From assembly GCA_933228675.1 (NCBI GenBank), contig OW121743.1, forward strand, positions 87,007,268-87,071,267: a stretch of 64,000 nt of DNA, given 5' to 3'. Positions within the stretch are counted from its first letter, which is position 1, and each line of letters opens with the position of its first letter. Both the position numbers and the translations under genes were made by a program. This document shows positions 61,301 to 64,000 of this stretch, one piece after another. Origin of the DNA: Stomorhina lunata (taxonomy: Eukaryota; Arthropoda; Insecta; Diptera; Rhiniidae). Below the pieces are notes generated by a model. The model made no database searches. It had not been told where the DNA came from and saw only the letters and a program-made list of their open reading frames with translations.

Positions 61301-64000
61301 TTGGATAGAGCCAAAGAGAAACGTATGATAGCCCACAATCCTTGTCTATTTATGAAGAAATCGCCACACAAAGAAACACGTGAAATACTTTTGCGTTTTT
61401 CTTCCGAATTATTGGCAAACATAGGCGATATAACCAGAGAACTTAAACGTTTAGGTTATGTTTTAACGCACAAACAAAATTTTCTGGACGAATTTGATTA
61501 TGCTTTTAACAATCTAGCCGTGGATTTAAGGGATGGCATACGTTTGACTCGGGTAATGGAAATTATTCTACTAAGAGATGATTTAACTAAGCTATTGAGA
61601 GTACCGGCTATTTCTCGTCTGCAAAGAATATATAATGTTAATTTGGGTTTAAAGGCCTTGGCTGAGGCAGATTTCCAATTGAAAGGAGAAATTGGAGCTA
61701 ATGATATTGTAGACGGGCATAGGGAAAAGACACTTTCGTTGTTGTGGCAAATTATCTATAAATTTAGATCACCTAAATTTCATGCCGCCGCTCGGGCCAT
61801 ACAAAAGTGGTGGAGAAATTCTTGGCTTAAGGTGGTCATACAAAGAAGAATACGTTTTAAGGAGGAACAAAGACGTGAAGCTGCAGCTGTTGTAATACAA
61901 TCGTTTTATCGCGGTTTTATTACTAGGATATATGCAAAGGACTACAAGAAAAAACGTACCCAAGCAGCTGTTGTATTCCAAAAATGTATACGCTCTTATT
62001 TGTCTCGCCAAAGATATGTTAAAACCGTACAAAGCACGGTTATAATACAAAAATGGCTGAGATCTTCTCTGTTGGGCAGAGAATGTCGTAAGAACTTTTT
62101 GCTGTGGCGTAAAAGTGCAATATGCTTGCAACAGCATTGGAGAAAAAGAAAACAAGCTAGACTCTTACGAGAGCAAGCTGCTTTAGCAAAATGTAAATAT
62201 CATCAGCAAAGAAATAAAGCAGCCTGTCTAATTCAGGCTGCTTGGAAGGGCTATAAGGACAGAAAACAATTTTTACAAATCAAAAAAGCTGTGTTGGTGT
62301 TCCAAAGAGCTTTTAGAGCACGACAGCTAATGAGAGAACATCATAAAAACTATTTGCAGTTGCGAAAGGTAACTCTCTTTGTGCAGCAACGTTTTAGAGC
62401 TAAAATGGCTATGAGAAAACAAAGAAAGCATTATCAATCAATACGCTACAGTGTTATTTACATACAGCGTTTATACCGTGCCACGATTTTAATGCGTAAA
62501 AAGCGCGAAGAATATTTAAATATACGCACAAAATTAATATGCATACAACGGAAATGGAGAGCTACTCTATTGACCCGTAAAATCAGAGTTGAATATCTGA
62601 CTTTGCAATATAATACCTTGATAATCCAACAAAAATTCCGAGCCAAGAAACTGATGCAAATAGAACGTAAACAATATTTAGATTTCAAATCATGTGTCAT
62701 CAATGTCCAAAGACGTTTTAGAGCCAAATTGGAAATGCGTTCAGAATATGCCCAATTCCAAAAGAAACTGCAAGCCATTAAAACGATACAAACCCGCTTT
62801 AAAGCTTATAAAACCATGCGTTATCAAAGAGCCAAATATCAGGGTACCAGAGAAGCTGTTTTATGTCTTCAGGAACATTTCAGAGGATTCCTTAAAATGA
62901 AAGAAGAACGAAAGAAATTCTTGCAACAAAAGTCAGCTGCCACAGTTATACAGAAAGCTTTCAGAACCTATAAACTTATGAAAATGCAGAAAGGAGATTA
63001 TCAAAGAATTAAAGAAGCTGTTGTTTGTATACAGAGACGTTTAAGGGCCACTTTGGCCATGAGGGTCCAAAGACAGAAATATATCAGAGAACGCCAATTA
63101 ATTATATCAATACAAAGACGTTACAGAGCCACACTTTTGGCGAGGAAGGTACGCCAGGAATACCTGCAGCAACGCAAACTAATCATTGCTCTACAAAGAA
63201 GATATCGAGCCCAGAAATTAATGGTAAAAGAACAGCAACATTATCAAGTGATACGTTCACATGTTATTTCTATACAAACCCACTATCGTTCCCATTTGAT
63301 GAGAAGGCAGTGCCAGGCGGCCTTTAAACAGCAAAGGTCCTCGGCTATAAAAATACAAACCTGGTTTAAGGGCATATTGCAAATGAGACTAGAGAAACAA
63401 ACGTTCCAGCGAGTACGTTCATCCAGCGTAACAATTCAGCAAAAATGGCGAGCCACTAGGGAGGCCAAGAAACAAAGAACCATATTCCTTAAGACCATAC
63501 AGAAAATTATATATTTACAGCGTTTAGTTAGAGGCACACTGGCAATGAAAGTGGAACGTGAACGTTATGAAAAGCTTAAATCAGCTGCCCTCGTGGTACA
63601 GAAACGTTATCGGGCCCAGCGTCAAATGTTACAAATACGCTCACAGTATCAACTCATACGTTCTCTCATCATTTGTATACAACGTCATTTCCGGGCCAAA
63701 AAAGCCATGCAGAGGGAACGTAATGATTTTCATTTACTCAAATCCACCGTTGTGCATCTTCAACAGAAATTAAGAGGGCGACAAAAAATGCGCATAGATC
63801 GTGAACATTTCTTGCAGTTGAAAAATAACATTGTAGAGTTTCAGGCTCATGCTAGAGGTCTGTTAGCACGCCGCCGTTATCAGGCTCTCATGACACCCGA
63901 AATGATGGAATTGCTGAAGCAAAAAAAGGCAGCTAAAATTATACAACGTTTTTGGCGTGGCTATCGTACACGTAAACGTTTGAATAATGTACGTATCAAA
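52382..64000 (+). CDS. asp: Abnormal spindle protein (Asp/ASPM orthologue), five exons, 3' end outside window
   Basis: Asp binds microtubule minus ends and calmodulin and focuses spindle poles and central-spindle microtubules in mitosis and meiosis. I join exons 52382-52396, 52554-52730, 56821-57033, 57163-59540 and 61183-64000. All junctions are GT-AG, and the joined frame stays open for 1867 codons to the window edge. Fly Asp is about 1950 residues, so the C-terminal armadillo-like part is missing here. The domain order is diagnostic: N-terminal ASH domain, disordered Ser/Thr-rich region, two CH domains, then a long IQ array. The start MSAFE followed by a V-x-V-T-P segment matches the fly Asp N-terminus, and the ATG sits in an AAAATG context. 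The 5' UTR and promoter were not located. Introns are 157, 4090, 129 and 1642 bp; the two long ones carry mobile-element relics. Identification is from family knowledge and is nearly certain; exact splice sites are inferred. Confidence 0.96.
52554..52730 (+). CDS. asp: asp exon 2, first half of ASH domain
   Basis: These 59 codons begin VKVTPTR and end INPSDDDIE just before a GTAAGA donor, phase 0. The stretch from about residue 28 (MAPF...) onwards, with VLFEDVPVTKTAKR and the NPSD turn, is the start of the ASH (ASPM/SPD-2/Hydin) immunoglobulin-like fold. This fold is found in centrosomal and ciliary proteins and is linked to spindle-pole targeting. Confidence 0.93.
53880..54833 (-). mobile_element. 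mini-me-like element in asp intron 2
   Basis: Reading on the minus strand it begins TATACCCACCATCAAAAAG, and carries AATATTGGCTCAAAAACCAA and a short GTCCGTCAGATAAAAGC tract. It is collinear with 897-1960. Confidence 0.6.
55440..55620 (-). mobile_element. Remnant of hammerhead-bearing repeat in asp intron 2
   Basis: The minus strand shares ATAAGATATAATGTGTG, GGGATACTCCTCCTAATGA and GATGGCCTAAACAACC with the blocks at 26280 and 27300. The second core half (GAAACGCGTC) is lost, so no ribozyme can form. Confidence 0.55.
55961..56175. mobile_element. 215-bp MITE with ~60-bp inverted repeats and TA duplication
   Basis: The ends TTCCGGTATGTGATGG...CCATCACATACCGGAA pair for about 60 bases each and are flanked by TA on both sides (55959-55960, 56176-56177). 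This fits a non-autonomous Tc1/mariner-type element inserted in asp intron 2. Confidence 0.82.
56178..56820. other. End of asp intron 2
   Basis: Nothing is recognised except CGGGCTTGACCGATTTTAAT near 56727, similar to the end of the mini-me-like elements. Confidence 0.4.
56821..57033 (+). CDS. asp: asp exon 3, second half of ASH domain
   Basis: These 71 codons follow a TATTCCACAG acceptor and end with AAG before GTAAGT. They contain the conserved LEWLENSVPA and DNRNFRKDVMVILKS segments, which complete the N-terminal ASH domain near residue 135. Reading on past the donor gives only about 18 further residues before a stop, which supports the splice site. Confidence 0.94.
57163..59540 (+). CDS. 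asp: asp exon 4, disordered region and start of CH1
   Basis: I start the exon after the CAG at 57160-57162. A good branch-point sequence (ACTAAAC, 57123-57129) lies about 35 bases upstream and the phase then fits exon 3, so the in-frame ATG at 57106 lies in the intron and is not a start. The exon runs to AATCG before GTAAGT and leaves two bases of an Arg codon. Residues about 172-192 are a Gln/His tract. Residues to about 760 are low-complexity, rich in Ser, Thr and Asn, with many S/T-P sites such as TPLRK and PLTPRK, plausible targets of mitotic kinases (inference). A basic KRQRLD cluster near residue 672 could be a nuclear signal. From about residue 884 the LLLCFNPLWLRLGLEVVYGE segment begins the first calponin-homology domain. 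Confidence 0.96.
59541..60214. other. First part of asp intron 4
   Basis: It includes a GC-richer patch (GCGTCCCCGGGAGGCGG near 60048) that may be older mobile-element sequence. No gene is seen. Confidence 0.4.
60215..60530. repeat. ~21-bp palindromic minisatellite in asp intron 4
   Basis: Repeats of TCTCAATTTCAATTGAAAAT, about 13-15 imperfect copies, with the palindrome TTTCAATTGAAA in each unit. The sequence is unrelated to the 30/31-bp arrays but of similar design. Confidence 0.8.
60541..60756 (+). pseudogene. LINE retrotransposon C-terminal relic
   Basis: The plus-strand frame reads ...ESVEHILCRCPQLQNQR then LRNLG and ends at a TGA at 60754. This is the cysteine/histidine segment after the RNase H domain of insect non-LTR elements of the jockey/R1/LOA group (family knowledge). 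An in-frame TAA near 60593 and the missing upstream part show it is dead. It lies in sense orientation in asp intron 4. Confidence 0.6.
61183..64000 (+). CDS. asp: asp exon 5, CH domains and IQ-repeat array (open at window end)
   Basis: The exon follows a TTTCAG acceptor and is open in one frame for all 2818 bases. It finishes CH1 (to about residue 977, with FLLLFLDRAKEKR) and carries CH2 at about 1010-1120, with the signature DLRDGIRL near 1042 and DIVDGHREKTLSLLW after it. From about residue 1127 the protein is a run of some 30 IQ-like helices (repeating patterns such as IQRRYRA, VQKRYRA and IQRFWRGY), the calmodulin and light-chain binding neck of Asp/ASPM. Most units follow a ~23-24-residue spacing. 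The window closes shortly after the conserved LMTPEMMELL segment, so roughly 200 or more C-terminal residues are missing. Confidence 0.96.

Noticed and set aside
62694..63773. Short plus-strand frames within asp exon 5
   Set aside because: They are out-of-frame shadows of the continuous IQ-repeat frame, which runs off the window end.

Overview
This window is very AT-rich insect DNA. The only protein-coding gene I can support is the 5' nine-tenths of asp (abnormal spindle, the ASPM orthologue) at 52382 to beyond 64000 on the + strand. Its N-terminus, exon structure and IQ-repeat tail are those of a higher fly. Together with mini-me-like (GTCY) repeats, a tRNA-derived SINE and long AT-rich minisatellites, this suggests a schizophoran fly, perhaps a calyptrate such as a blowfly. 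The species is inference.

Layout. 1-6.3 kb is a nest of old mobile elements: ~130-bp and ~154-bp tandem repeats, mini-me-like elements, an inverted-repeat MITE and a SINE. 6.6-48.35 kb is dominated by at least a dozen minisatellite arrays with 30- or 31-bp units (roughly 21 kb in all), separated by AT-rich DNA with no recognisable gene. Several arrays share the same leader and trailer, so they look like the interior of one family of mobile element. Inside one 30-bp array sits a 5.4-kb block of a ~570-bp satellite (33937-39304), seven copies one way and then two and a half copies inverted. 48.4-52.4 kb is intergenic DNA with two SINE copies that have clear target-site duplications. 52.4-64 kb is asp: five exons, a 4.1-kb intron 2 packed with mobile-element relics, and a 1.6-kb intron 4 with a LINE relic and a palindromic minisatellite.

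The most interesting signal is self-cleaving RNA. Each ~570-bp satellite monomer carries a sequence that folds as a type I hammerhead ribozyme (ten copies, 33937-39150). A second, unrelated hammerhead of the Penelope-element style, with a very short stem III, lies at 26313-26358. A decayed inverted copy is at 27418-27463 and a further remnant lies in asp intron 2. In tandem transcripts the satellite hammerheads would release unit-length RNAs, as is known for hammerhead-bearing satellites of schistosomes, salamanders and cave crickets.

asp encodes a spindle-pole and microtubule-minus-end protein: an N-terminal ASH domain (exons 2-3), a long disordered Ser/Thr-rich region with a Gln/His tract (exon 4), two calponin-homology domains (exon 4/5 junction) and about 30 IQ-type repeats (exon 5). 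The window ends inside exon 5, so the C-terminal part is not visible.
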